The notes: generated from the sequence alone by a model not told the origin. Numbered from the stretch's first letter, positions 42,894 through 52,786 are shown. The stretch: 64,000 bases of DNA from Undaria pinnatifida (GCA_012845835.1 JABAKD010000017.1:6831461-6895460); one strand, 5' to 3'. Numbers and translations are program-made.

Positions 42894-43167
42894 ACGATAG
42901 GGAGGCCTCTTTTTGGGCTTTTTCTTTCAGTGGCCCGGAGTCACTCACGCGAGTGACCCCCCGTTCCTTTGTGATCTTGAGCTTTGGTGCTATTAAAATT
43001 CCGCGGCATTTGAATCCGCAACGCAATAATTAGCCACGCTGCGCCAAGCTTATGGTGTAAACCCGCTTCGTCATTTAGGTACAGAGTCACCCGTGCGAGT
43101 ATGATAGTATGATAGCTAAGACCTGGTAGTGAAAAACGGGGGTACCCCCCCTACCGTAGCCTTGGTC
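42894..43167 (+). mobile_element. Family C MITE inside A, TSD CCAG
   Basis: 274 bp from GATCCAGGCTACGATAG to CTACCGTAGCCTTGGTC. Exact CCAG at 42890-42893 and 43168-43171. The host A sequence continues across it. Confidence 0.92.
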
Positions 43168-43217
43168 CCAGACAAGCCATTTCAGACGAAAAGTGGTACC
43201 TATATCGCCGCACCGTC

Positions 43218-44826
43218 TTCGCTAGCTAGTCCTTAAACGATGATGACGCTCGAAACAACAACCGACTACATTACCGGTAGTTCCGCAGTCAAGTTTCTCA
43301 CCCGCCACATTATTGCCTCAAAGTTACCACAAGCCTTGGGCCGAAAAAGGAGGGTACCTTATCGCATTTTCGAAAACATGGTCGACATAGTCTTTAAACT
43401 TGTGATACTTCGTACACCCCAAAACCTATCCCCAACCCGAACCCAATGAAACGCAGGCAACCATTGTATCATAGGGTGAAACCCCCTTCGTCTCGTACAC
43501 AGTGTGCGTCAACCATGTTGTCGAAAAAGTGGTAAGCTCTACTGGAGGCGAAAAAGCGCAACCCCTACCGCGGGATAACTCGGTACCGAACTAGAAGTAC
43601 CGTCATCTCACCACGTTTTGCCACCATCAACCGGGCCAATCCCGACGCCACGACTCGTTTGGCGACCCCAAAAAATACATTGACCGGTAAATTAAGTCCG
43701 CCTTATGCATTATTTCCGGCCTGACCGTTTCCGAGGAGGCGTTTAAACCCTATACCGCTGGGGAATATGTCTCGTTGTCGAACACGTTTTCATTTTATGT
43801 TACCGTGTGTGACAGTGTATACCACGCCCCCGGTGATGCCGTTTGTTTGGTTTTGGGGTTTTGTTACCAAGGGAGTGGTATGCCGTGGGGATGTGGTGTA
43901 TAGACCTTTCCCCCCCGTGACAATAGCGGGTTGTTGTTTAGGATTCCAGACTATTCACCATCCGGCGCGGTATACCGTAGGGGGTGTGCTAGCATTGGGG
44001 GATGATACTAGCGATTACAAACTACGAGAGTTGCTGCCATGTTGTAGGCCTGTTTTCCGCAGTGAAGGGCTGGTTCTCGCATTCTGGCTCGCCGCAGACC
44101 GAGAGGTTTTGCGGTGAGGGCCTCAGCTTCAGGCACCGTGGCCGGTACATCTCTCTGCGGATACAGGGGTATCCGTACGGTTGCGCCGTCTGCAGTTGCA
44201 GTCGCAGGTGGCTGGAGTATCGACGGGCTCTGACGCGAAAGACACCGGGAGGCACATGTGCGGTTTGTGCACGACGGTAACAAAATACTTGGTAGGTCAT
44301 CAAGCCTGGAATAAAATAAGTCGTCTGGGCCACAGACATGTTTTTCCCCTTGCCATGGACCGCGTTACCGCGTTCGCAGTACGATTCCGCACCTCCTCCA
44401 CCTATATGCTGCTGGTCCTCGCAGGGTAAGCTGTGATGCTCTCGCACACTTGGCGTGCTGCTGCTAACTGCTGTGCTGTTCCAGTACCGGAGCTCGTTCT
44501 CTTGATCGCGGCACCCTTTGACGGACGGTGATATCTTGGGAGTGGCATAATGATGGTGAGGTGGTGTGGTATCATACGCCGTGCCCCGGGCGATGACTCG
44601 GGTAGCCGGTTTTTGGAAATAATGGCCGCCCGGCGGATGTGGTATGCATTAGGGCTGTGGTATACAAGATGGGTTGCGCTGTTTTTGCCATACACGGTAG
44701 GGTCGTTGATTTATAAGGTCGGTGATCGACGTGCATGCTACGATAGGGAGGTGCGCCAATAATTTTCTAAGCTTTTTGCGTTGAGGAGCTATATAACTTT
44801 TCCCCAATACATTTCTTGCGGTGAGA
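43218..44826. other. Mostly unassigned sequence with small E and A remnants
   Basis: An E-like right end lies at 43540-43592 (GCGCAACCCCTACCGCGGGA) and an A-like left end at 44732-44765 (GCATGCTACGATAGGGAGG). ATGTCTCGTTGTCGAACACG at 43768 resembles the Q-type units. Plus frame 43767-44117 (116 codons) and minus frame 44022-44447 overlap; neither has a recognised domain. Confidence 0.35.
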
Positions 44827-45111
44827 CTACAATGCTACGATACGGGGGGTTTCTTTTTTGCGGCCTTTGCTTTGGCAGTGGCTCGGGCTCACTCGCGCGG
44901 GTAACCCCCCTGCTTGATGGCAGTGTTCAACTATTGTGTGCGGTTTTAATTTCGCGATGTGAATTCCGCAAAGGAATGGTTAGCTTTGCTGCACCCAACA
45001 AGCCGCCTGAAGCCCTAGTCCCCGTTAGGTACAGAGTCACTCGACGAGCGCGGGTATGGTAAGATAGTATGTATGATATGATAGCTCAAACAAGACATTG
45101 AAAAGGGGAGT

Positions 45112-45332
45112 GTGTCATAACATCATCATAACGTCATCATAGCACCATCATAACATCATCACAACATAATCATAACATCGTGATTACATCATATCGTAAC
45201 ATCATCATAGCATAATAAGAAAACCATCATAACATCATCATAACGACATCATAACGTCATCTATCATAACATCATCATAACGTCAACTATCAAAACATCA
45301 TCATAACATCATCATAATATCATCTATACTAA
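45112..45332 (+). repeat. CATCATAA satellite, left block
   Basis: Imperfect units of ATCATCATAAC with CGTC and CACC variants. It continues as the right block after the PIF-like insertion. Confidence 0.9.
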
Positions 45333-46143
45333 GGGCCCGAATTAACGAGGAACTTGCCAAATCGAATTTCGATTTTTTTTTTTCAGTTTCATGAAAAATT
45401 CACGAAAAATTGAACTTTGGTTCTTATCAAGGAACGGCGCAGTGCATTCTAGGAAATAAAAAAATTCAAAAACGCAAAAGGGTCAACGAACACCCGTGGG
45501 CAACGACCGAGGCGAGCGATGGCTCGCGTCCTCCCCGGAGCGCCGCGGCTAGCCGCAAATTCTTTTGGCCAGCAGCGGCTTGGAGGCTATGGCTCTAGGT
45601 GTCTTTTGGATGGGCTGGCGCCACCCCGCCGCCCGACACGGGCAGCAGCGACGGGGATATAGCGGTCGAACTTCTGAGCGAAGTCATCATGTGGTAGTTG
45701 GTCGTGTAACTTTCGAGGTGCAGGGCGACGAAAAACTGGGTTTGCGGCGGTCTCGGTTGTTTTCGAAGCGTCGCAGGCGGTCTAGGCTGTGCTAAGGACC
45801 TTCGAAGGCCGCGCTGCGGCTGCTCCGGTGGTCCTACCTCTCGCAATGTTGGCTTCTCGCCTCTCAATCAGCCGACGACATGGCACCAATTCGCGTGGCC
45901 GGCTTCGGTTACACAGAACAAGCCATGTCTAGGTGGACAAACTCCCTAAATTCAATTTCGATTTTCGACAAAATTCGATCGAGAAAGTCTTTTTTTACTT
46001 CTTTGTTGAATTTGATTTTTCGTAATAATTCTGAGAACGCCTGCTTGGTGATTCATTTCTTGACCAATCAGATGCAAATTAAATTAAATTCTATAAAAAA
46101 AAATCGAAATTCGATTTTGCAAGTTCCTCGTTAATTCGGGCCC
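45333..46143. mobile_element. PIF/Harbinger-like MITE inside the satellite, TSD TAA
   Basis: 811 bp with inverted ends starting GGGCCCGAATTAACGAGGAA that remain nearly identical for about 45 bp (one difference), including AATCGAATTTCGATTTTT. It is flanked by TAA at 45330-45332 and 46144-46146. The empty target TATACTAACACCATCATAAC occurs uninterrupted at about 46177. A 3-bp TWA duplication and GG start fit PIF/Harbinger. The interior is GC-rich with only short frames (for example 45595-45867 minus, Pro/Arg-rich), so it is non-autonomous. Confidence 0.85.
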
Positions 46144-46632
46144 TAACACCATCATGACATCATCATAACATCATCTATACTAACACCATCATAACATCAT
46201 CATAACATCATCACCACATAATCATAACATCATCATAACATCATCTATACTAACATCATCATACCATCATTCATCATAACGTCATCATAACATCATCATA
46301 ACATCATCATAACATCATCATACCATCATTCATCATAACGTCATCATAACATCATCATAGCATCATTATAATATCGTCATTACATCATCGTAACATCAAA
46401 GCACAATAATAAATCGCCATAACAGCATCATAACATCATCTATCATAACACCATCATAACATCATCCTACTAACGTCATCATAACATCATCATTTCACGT
46501 CATCATAACATCATCATAACATCATCATGACACCATCATAACATCAGTCATTATAACACACCATCGTCACATCATCATATAACATCATCATAACATCAAA
46601 ATAACATCGTCATGACATTATCGTAACACCGT
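46144..46632 (+). repeat. CATCATAA satellite, right block
   Basis: Same unit as the left block. Higher-order copies such as CATCATTCATCATAACGTC are visible twice near 46265 and 46325. Confidence 0.9.
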
Positions 46633-46674
46633 CGCAACACCCCCCCCCAAAATACCGCAGCCTTGGTCATGGAA

Positions 46675-46858
46675 GCGAAGAAGCCCGCCCCCCGACAAAG
46701 TATTCCAATCCCATGGCATTGGTACCGAGAAAAATTATGAAAAACAATATAACAAACGAAACTCCGACCATATCTTGGGTTGACAAAGCCCTGTCATTCA
46801 AAATCGTTTCAGCCGAACAGCGAGGTGGGAACCTCTGTGTAGCGAGTGGTGCATAGCG
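46675..46858 (-). mobile_element. Family A fragment
   Basis: CAATCCCATGGCATTGGTAC, ATATCTTGGGTTGACAAAGC, CCTGTCATTCAAAATCG and GTGGGAACCTCTGTGTAGCG. Confidence 0.6.
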
Positions 46859-47084
46859 TCAATTACCTGAACAGAAAAAAAACGCTATTACGGCGGGAGG
46901 AGGGACGCCCTCAACATTTCTGCCGACTTCAGGCGACCAACGCGAGTGAATACGGCAGCTCGGTGTCTCACACCAAGGTGGAGCGAAAAACTTGAGTTGT
47001 TGTTGGCGCAGAGCGATTTTGGTTTTCTGGGGCGCCTGACATGAGCAGCTGTATGTAGGGTATACACCCCTGCCCCGAATGTGA
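46859..47084. other. Unassigned sequence
   Basis: GCGTGACATGAGCAG and GGTGTCTCACACC suggest a decayed E- or A-variant piece, but this cannot be settled. Confidence 0.25.
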
Positions 47085-47275
47085 TTTCCAGAAAAGTGAA
47101 AGCGCACAACCAGCCTGACGGGCAATCAATCCCACGACCTAGGTATAGAAAAAAAACGCATATAATTGAAAAAAACAAGAAGAGTGGCCTTCCGACGATT
47201 TTGGGTCACGGAGCTCCTGCAATGATTCAGAAATCGTTGTGCTAACCCTTTCACGTGCTACGTAGCACTCGTCAT
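47085..47275 (-). mobile_element. Family A fragment
   Basis: CCCACGACCTAGGTATAG, TTCCGACGATTTTGGGTCAC, GGAGCTCCTGCAATGATTCAG and a CACGTGCTACGTAGCACTCG end. Confidence 0.65.
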
Positions 47276-47288
47276 GTCTTGATTCTTC

Positions 47289-47576
47289 GACGAAGGCTGC
47301 GGTACCGGGGGTACCCCCATTTATTTGCGCCATCGGGTTTGAGGCACTGCTCGCACGACAGACTGTGTACATCACACGGACAAAAAAAACAATTCTAATG
47401 TTTTTACGCAGCTTTTAGCTCACCATTCCCTTGCAGATTCACAGAGTGAAAAGTTAGAACGGCGCACGAACAGCGTGGCATCGCAACGGAACAGGGGTGG
47501 GAGTCACTCGCGCGAGTGACCCCGAGCCACTGCAAACAATGGCCCAAAAATCGCCTCCCTCTAGCCACCTCGCTTT
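47289..47576 (-). mobile_element. Family C MITE, candidate TSD CTTC
   Basis: Starts GACGAAGGCTGCGGTAC and contains CTGCTCGCACGACAGACT and GTCACTCGCGCGAGTGACCC. CTTC occurs at 47285-47288 and 47577-47580, but the right TIR is too decayed to be certain. Confidence 0.75.
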
Positions 47577-47908
47577 CTTCGAAGATAGAGGTACACCGAT
47601 TTTCCCCGTGGCTCCGCATCTCAGGAGCGCCGCGCATCACCCATACACTGTTTTCGAGTAAAATTAAAGTGCAAACACTCAAAGAAAGGAAAAAAAAGCC
47701 CATGGCCTCTAGCTAGGTACACTCTGAAAAATATGTGTTTCCAAAACAAGAGAGGGCACGATGTCACATTTCGGCGAACCTGGATCAAAGAACCCCGCCA
47801 ATCAGAAACATGCCTCCACATAAATGTATGAAACCCTTTAGGAAACCCGCACGCGCGTTCGCCCGTGTAGTTTATAAAATGTGCTACCTCCATGGTAGCA
47901 CACGTCCC
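47577..47908 (-). mobile_element. Family A MITE
   Basis: GAAGATAGAGGTACACCG, AAAAGCCCATGGCCTCTAGC, TTTCGGCGAACCTGGATCAAAG, and right end ATGGTAGCACACGTCC. About 60 bp of extra sequence sits before the right end. Confidence 0.65.
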
Positions 47909-47967
47909 TACCGAAGCCTTGGGTTTCCCGCGAAACCGGAAATCAATGAAAAGGAGGTCATAAAGGT

Positions 47968-48258
47968 GACTAGACGCGTGATACGGCAGGGGGAATACCC
48001 GCATTTCCAGGACCGGGTTAGAGCCACCCGCGCGCGTGTGGCTCAATACCTCACGGACAAAAAGGGCTTTCGGCCTTTATTTTTAGCGCAGCGAAGCTGC
48101 CCCTTCCGTTGCGGATTGAAATCGCCAATCTAGAACGAACAGCAAGAAGAGCTCTTCAAGACCGCGAAGGAACAGTGGGGCTTCTGACGCAGGTGACCCC
48201 CCCGCCAGTGCCAAAAACCAGGCCCAAAAGGGACCCTTATGGCATCGTATCCTGGGTC
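47968..48258 (-). mobile_element. Family C MITE
   Basis: GACTAGACGCGTGATACGGC start, CACCCGCGCGCGTGTGGC box, TTTTAGCGCAGCGAAGCTGC, and ATCGTATCCTGGGTC end. Confidence 0.75.
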
Positions 48259-48267
48259 AAACGTGAC

Positions 48268-48388
48268 TACTCGCGTGCTACGGTATAAACAATAGAGTGA
48301 TACGGGCAGCGAGTTTAAGCTCGCTTTTTTTGCATTGCCGGGGGGCTGCTCAACCCAAAACGCTGGGGTATCATTCTTGCTCAGCAAG
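48268..48388 (+). mobile_element. Family A fragment (left part)
   Basis: CGCGTGCTACGGTATAAAC, CAACCCAAAACGCTGGGG and TTCTTGCTCAGCAAG. The rest is missing after the C element. Confidence 0.55.
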
Positions 48389-48666
48389 GATCAAAGCTAC
48401 GGTAGGGCGGTTATGTTGTTTTTTTGGGGGGGCATTTTTTGCGGTGGCTCGGGGTCACTCGCGCGAGTGACCTTTGGTTCCTTGAGAGGTCTTAGGTTTT
48501 CGTGCTGTTTTTCGAAACGAGAATCCCCAATTGAAATGTTGGTTGAGCTACGCTGCCAAATCGCCCAACACTGTTTTGGTCAGTAAGGTACAGAGTCACT
48601 CGTGCGACTGGCTCAAACCCGGTACTGAAGAGGGGGTATGATACTACAATACCGTAGGCTTGAGAC
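48389..48666 (+). mobile_element. Family C MITE
   Basis: From GATCAAAGCTACGGTAG to ATACCGTAGGCTTGAGAC. Boxes GGTCACTCGCGCGAGTGACC (a 20-base perfect palindrome) and AGTCACTCGTGCGACTGGC. Confidence 0.85.
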
Positions 48667-48884
48667 GCGTTCTACGACAGAGCCATTATTGTATGCCTTT
48701 TTTTTTTTGGCTTTTTGGTTTCAGGATGACGGGGCTCCTCAGCCCCAAACCGTCAGGAAATCAATCATTTTTTGCAAAGTTTTCATACTTTTGTATGCCT
48801 AGACCATGGGTTTAAGCATCGGATTGTACTTTTATTATACTTTTCAAGATCAGGTTTGGTGTCGAGAATAGAGATTCTCGGGCA
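48664..48884 (+). mobile_element. Family A MITE, variant
   Basis: GACGCGTTCTACGACAGAGC, GGATGACGGGGCTCCTCAGC and GCCTAGACCATGGG. The left GAC is shared with the end of the preceding C element. The right end is lost. Confidence 0.7.
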
Positions 48885-48885
48885 A

Positions 48886-49148
48886 GGCGTCTGGCACGTT
48901 CTGTGATATAGGTATACCGTTTTTTGGCGAAAATGGTTTCTGAACGACAGGGCTCCTTAACCCAAAATCGTCGGAAATACGTCGATTTTTTTCATGCGTC
49001 TCGTTGTGTACATAGACCATGGGATTTATTTTTCATCCGGCCCAGCAGTTATATATTTTTCTCAATTAGTATTTATGGGAGAGGTATTAAGCTCCAAAAT
49101 TGAGAAACCTCAGAACAACATTGGTGCACCTCTATCCCAGCACGCGTC
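48886..49148 (+). mobile_element. Family A MITE
   Basis: GCGTCTGGCACGTTCTGTG start (decayed TIR), GAACGACAGGGCTCCTTAAC, CATAGACCATGGGATTTATT, and right end CTATCCCAGCACGCGTC. Confidence 0.8.
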
Positions 49149-49184
49149 GTCTCAGAACATAAAATAAAAACATGAAGCTCTACC

Positions 49185-49435
49185 GTGTCATCTTACGGTA
49201 GCCCCCCCAACTTTTCTTTACCGAAATCGCCGGTTTCAAAACCAGGTCCGAGTCGTATCTCCTGAAACATGGTGTCCCTCGACACCCCGACGTCAACGAT
49301 CGATAGACCTTTCTTTGCACAGAAGAAAATGTATGGATACGTTATTTCAATAGTATCCTTCCTTGTGCCGAAAAGCCATGAAACGTCCGTCAAAGAAAGT
49401 CGCTAGGTTTGGGGGGAGGTATCTTAGAATCAGTC
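49185..49435 (-). mobile_element. Family B MITE, TSD TACC
   Basis: 251 bp from GTGTCATCTTACGGTAG to ATCTTAGAATCAGTC, exact TACC at 49181-49184 and 49436-49439. The target CTCTACC|GTAGCATGCGTC is an A-family right terminus, the same site used by the B copy at 18295. Confidence 0.9.
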
Positions 49436-49449
49436 TACCGTAGCATGCG

Positions 49450-49735
49450 TCTTGATCAAAAGTGATATTAGCATTCCTGAGCTATAATATTTTTCCTCGG
49501 GTTGCAATGTAATGTTTTATCAAAAACACTTCATGGGCGAGGGAATAAAGCGCAATCGAGGAGCGCATCGGAAGCAGAGAGGCGCACCTCCACTTTACGG
49601 CGGCGCAAATCGCGAACCCGAAACGGCTTAAGGCCACTCCCGTCATAAGCGCCTCCGTGCCGCTAAGAAAAGCGACTGAAATGTACCCTCCTACGTACGA
49701 TAGCCTTGGTCTCGCTGGCTGCTCTTAAAGCTGGG
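49450..49735. mobile_element. Mixed A and C fragments
   Basis: GTCTTGATCAAAAGTG, ATGGGCGAGGGAATAAAGCG and AGCAGAGAGGCGCACCTC look like an A-variant right half. CGTACGATAGCCTTGGTCTC at about 49693 is a C right end. Confidence 0.4.
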
Positions 49736-49739
49736 TACA

Positions 49740-50315
49740 AAACCCTCCACCATGTAGCCCCCCTCCCCCGTTTGCATGGCCGACTCAACCGTCACCCAGG
49801 GGTTTCTCGTTGACGAGCAAAACTGATGGCCAAACTAACCTTACCTTACCCTTACTTCCAACCCGACCGTTATGCCGAGGTGTCTCGTAATCGAATACCT
49901 CTTCCCGCCGAAAATACACCCCCCTTGCATTGTTGCTGGCCGGAATACACACATATTTGCCGCGTTAAATTGCCCGGTTCGCATGTTGCCGATCCGGCCT
50001 TTACAACACACAACGGGGTGAGGGGTGTCTCGGTTTTGAACACTTTTGCTTGCCGTGATGGTTTGCACTAATCGTCTTGCATTGTTCTGATCCAACCATC
50101 TACGACGTCATTACCACCGAGAGGCGACTGGTGGACGGTCAGGTTTACTGTCAAATAACGACTTTTACCTTGCTGACCAGATCATTCGCCTCTTCATTAC
50201 CGCCATCGAGTTGCCTTGTTATACCCCCACAGCGTACCCTAGCGTGTATTCCTGCTACGTTGTATGTGCACCGATTGTTTTCTGCGGCTCATGACCTGAT
50301 GGGCTGTATTCCCCA
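49740..50315 (+). repeat. Diverged Q-type tandem units
   Basis: Loose recurrence of GGTTTCTCGTTGACGAG, GAGGTGTCTCGTAATCGAA and GGGGTGTCTCGGTTTTGAAC, each followed by a C/T-rich stretch and TTGC. It resembles sequence at 41660 and 43760. Too diverged to define a unit. Confidence 0.35.
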
Positions 50316-50337
50316 CCCAAAAAGTGATTTTGACGCG

Positions 50338-50593
50338 CGCGTGCTACGATAGAGATAGCACTTTTCGTCTCAAATCGTTTCAGAATGACGGGGCGCCTGA
50401 ACCAAAGTCGTCGGAAAATAGGTCATTCTTCTTTGCGTGATCATTCTCGTCGTGTACCCTCTAGGCCATGAGATTTTTCATCCCGCAGCAGTTTTGCTTC
50501 CCTCAAAAAGCCAGGTTTTTGGGAGACGTCTTAAGCTCCCAAATTGAGGAAACGTCAGAAAAAAAAAGTGGGGCACGTCTATCGTAGCACGCG
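50338..50593 (+). mobile_element. Family A MITE
   Basis: GCGCGTGCTACGATAGAGATAG to CTATCGTAGCACGCGTC. The interior is complete (GACGGGGCGCCTGAACC, GAGACGTCTTAAGCTCCC). No target duplication. Confidence 0.88.
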
Positions 50594-50654
50594 TCTCTTG
50601 AGTGGAAAAACGAAAGGTGAAAACCGGGTGAAAACAAAATCGCGAATGGATATG

Positions 50655-50742
50655 AAATTTCGACAATTTCTGGTTAAGAAGCACCGTCATTCCGAAAAAG
50701 GTTTAGTCAAAATAATGCTACCTCAATCGTAGCACGCGTCAA
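50655..50742 (-). mobile_element. Family A fragment (right third)
   Basis: TTTCGACAATTTCTGGTTAAG, GCACCGTCATTCCG, and CTCAATCGTAGCACGCGTC with a perfect terminus. Confidence 0.7.
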
Positions 50743-51022
50743 GGGTACCCCAGTCTTCCCGCTCCGTCTTTAATATGCTACTAAGACCGCACTATCACAA
50801 TACACAGTGTAAATATAGGGCTAAATGTAGGCGCGAGTTGAACTGTACCTCCAAACTGATCTCTTTAGCGGTGGTTAATGTACTTTCGGCACGACGACTG
50901 AGACTCTCTTTAAAAACGTCCTTTGAGCTACCAGCTAATCCCAACAGTTCCCCGTTTCCTTGATAAGTGCCAGTACTTAGGCTGGCTCACACCGGCCGTA
51001 TGTGAAGTCCCCTCCCGCTGTA
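50743..51022. other. Unassigned sequence
   Basis: No element or gene recognised. Confidence 0.3.
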
Positions 51023-51579
51023 GACCAAAGCTGCACGGCAGAAGGGGGTGCCCCCTTTGTGTCACTGTTGGGTGTGGGCCGCTCGCACGGAGTTGACTCT
51101 GCAACCTCACAGACGAAAATACGGTAGGCGATTGTCTTTTTGCGCAGCTCGTAGTTTCCTCAGACGCGTGCCACGATAAAAGTGAATCACAATTTTTCGA
51201 GGCTCCTCGGTTTGGGAGTTAAAGGCATCTCCCCAAACCTGATTTGGAGAAAAGCTAAAACTGCGATCGGATGACAAATCCTATGGCCTCGGTACACGAC
51301 AAGGATCATGCAAAAACAATTACTTTCCTATTTCCGGCGATTTTGGGTTAAGGAGCCCCATCATTTTCAGAAAAAAACGTTTCAGACGAAAACTGCTACC
51401 TGTACTGTAGCACGTGTCCCTTTCAGTGCGGATTCGAATCGGAAAATTAAAGCAGCACGAAAGCTTTTTGCCGCAAACGAACAGTGGGGGGGCGGGGGCG
51501 GGGTCCCGGCGCGGGTAGCCCCGAGCCGCAGCAAGAAAAGGTCTCAAACGTCACCCCCTTACACCGTAACACTGGCGAC
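51023..51579 (-). mobile_element. Family C MITE interrupted by an A element
   Basis: The left part GACCAAAGCTGCACGGCAG...GCGCAGCTCGTAGTTTCCTC and right part CAGTGCGGATTCG...CACCGTAACACTGGCGAC form one reverse C element around the A copy. Confidence 0.8.
51163..51418 (-). mobile_element. Family A MITE inside C
   Basis: 256 bp from GACGCGTGCCACGATAAAAG to CTGTACTGTAGCACGTGTC. Reverse boxes GGTTAAGGAGCCCCATCATT and CCTATGGCCTCGGTAC. The target duplication is unclear. Confidence 0.85.
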
Positions 51580-51584
51580 TGAGA

Positions 51585-52165
51585 GAGTTGACGATTACCA
51601 CTACGACGACAGGGGTAGAGCACGTTTTCGCTTCTTCGTTTTTCGGAATTGCGCGACACTCTCCTCATTAAGTCATTATCGACACATGGTATACGGTAGA
51701 GATGCTTTGGCCGATTATTGTTTCTGAGGATTTTTCGCTTGATGAGCTCTATATACCTATCGAAAACCTGGTTTTCGCGTTAACTGAAAGCGTCACTTGA
51801 TGAGACTGATTCTGCGTTAACGCCCCCCCCCCAAACCAGCGTTTTCCTTCAACAAACGTTTCATGGCTGCTCGACGCGAGGAATGATGCCATGAAGAAAA
51901 TAGCTCCATGTATATTTTCCTTGGTTTCACAGAATTGTATCGAACGATTGCATCGAGGTGGCATGGGGCATCGTATTTCAAGAGATACGGCCGGAAGCTC
52001 GTGTCAGAACCGGCGATATCGTCGAAGAATCGTTGGGGGGGCTGCCGTAGATCTAGTCATGAATAGACCGATCGCCTAGGTACAAAATCACTATAATTCT
52101 CCAGAAAAGAAACGACCAGCTTCCGACGATTTCGGGCTAAGGGGGCCATTCATCCATTCATTCAG
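51585..52165. mobile_element. A-family remnants on both sides of a B element
   Basis: Before B: CACTACGACGACAGGGGTAG and a variant GATGAGCTCTATATACC. After B: GATCGCCTAGGTACAAAATC and TTCCGACGATTTCGGGCTAA. The two sides do not join into one clean A copy. Confidence 0.5.
51804..52058 (+). mobile_element. Family B MITE, TSD ATGA
   Basis: 255 bp from GACTGATTCTGCGTTAACG to CTGCCGTAGATCTAGTC, exact ATGA at 51800-51803 and 52059-52062. CGTTTCATGGCTGCTCGACG and GATACGGCCGGAAGCTCG are conserved. Confidence 0.9.
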
Positions 52166-52404
52166 ACACCCATTATTAGCAAAATTTGCTATATATTCAT
52201 TTATACCTAAGCTATCGTGGCACGTGCGTCTGCCGCTGGATTAGTAACGATAGTATCGTCGTCCTCGTTTTGCATATTTGTTCCGTCATATATATACCAA
52301 GACCAGAGCCATCCTTGCATGCAGTGCGGTAGGGGTTTCCCTTTTCGGGTGAAACGTGTCGGACCGGGGTGAGCTTTCCCCAAGGATGGCACTATCGGCT
52401 AATG
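52166..52404. other. Unassigned sequence
   Basis: No element or coding region recognised. Confidence 0.3.
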
Positions 52405-52700
52405 TATGATAATTTTACGAGTACATTGAATGGTTGTTTTTAGGACAAGCGCATAGAAAAGCTGGGCGAGTTGCGCGAATGAATGCCTTTCAAGTCATTT
52501 TTTTGGGTGATCTTGACACTGAGCTAGCTCCAGCACCCTACACCATTACATGAACCAGCGGTGGATTGTGAGTTAGTTCATCGGGATGCTCGTGGACTTA
52601 TATTTCATATTTTGGGCTTGAGCAAGGCATATATACGAGAACTTCTCTCGAGCGAGGAGCGCTTCAGGCAAAAGAACTTCACCCGTGCCGTTGCTTGCAT
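52405..52700 (-). mobile_element. Family E remnants
   Basis: TTTAGGACAAGCGCATAGAA, ATGCCTTTCAAGTCATTTTT and GAGCTAGCTCC match reverse E. A second degraded piece (GGGCTTGAGCAAGGCATATA, CGAGCGAGGAGCGC) follows. Confidence 0.55.
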
Positions 52701-52786
52701 CCGCAACGACACCGATTATTAGTTACCAACAGCACACACAGTCTACCCCGTACTGACGTCTTGCAGTGGCAAACAAACCAAGTATT

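Larger units (their letters stand above)
42402..43217 (-). mobile_element. Family A MITE carrying two separate C elements
   Basis: Three pieces of one reverse A element can be joined. These are GCTACGATAGAGGTAG...CCGATTT, TATTTCGAGAAAATATATAA...CCCGTCATCCAG, and ACAAGCCATTTCAGACG...CGCCGCACCGTC. The gaps between them are C elements of opposite orientation. Confidence 0.85.
44827..46673 (+). mobile_element. Family C MITE enormously expanded by an internal satellite
   Basis: The left part runs from CTACAATGCTACGATAC through CTCACTCGCGCGGGTAACCC and AGTCACTCGACGAGCG to GACATTGAAAAGGGGAG. The right part is CCCCCCAAAATACCGCAGCCTTGGTC. Together they make one C element of normal size. About 1.5 kb of CATCATAA satellite and a PIF-like element have grown between the second box and the right terminus. 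Confidence 0.8.

Noticed and set aside
14117-48666. Arrays of TCACTCGCGCGAGTGA boxes taken as possible CRISPR-like or operator arrays
   Set aside because: The boxes are widely spaced, always at fixed places inside C elements, and not separated by unique spacers of constant length.
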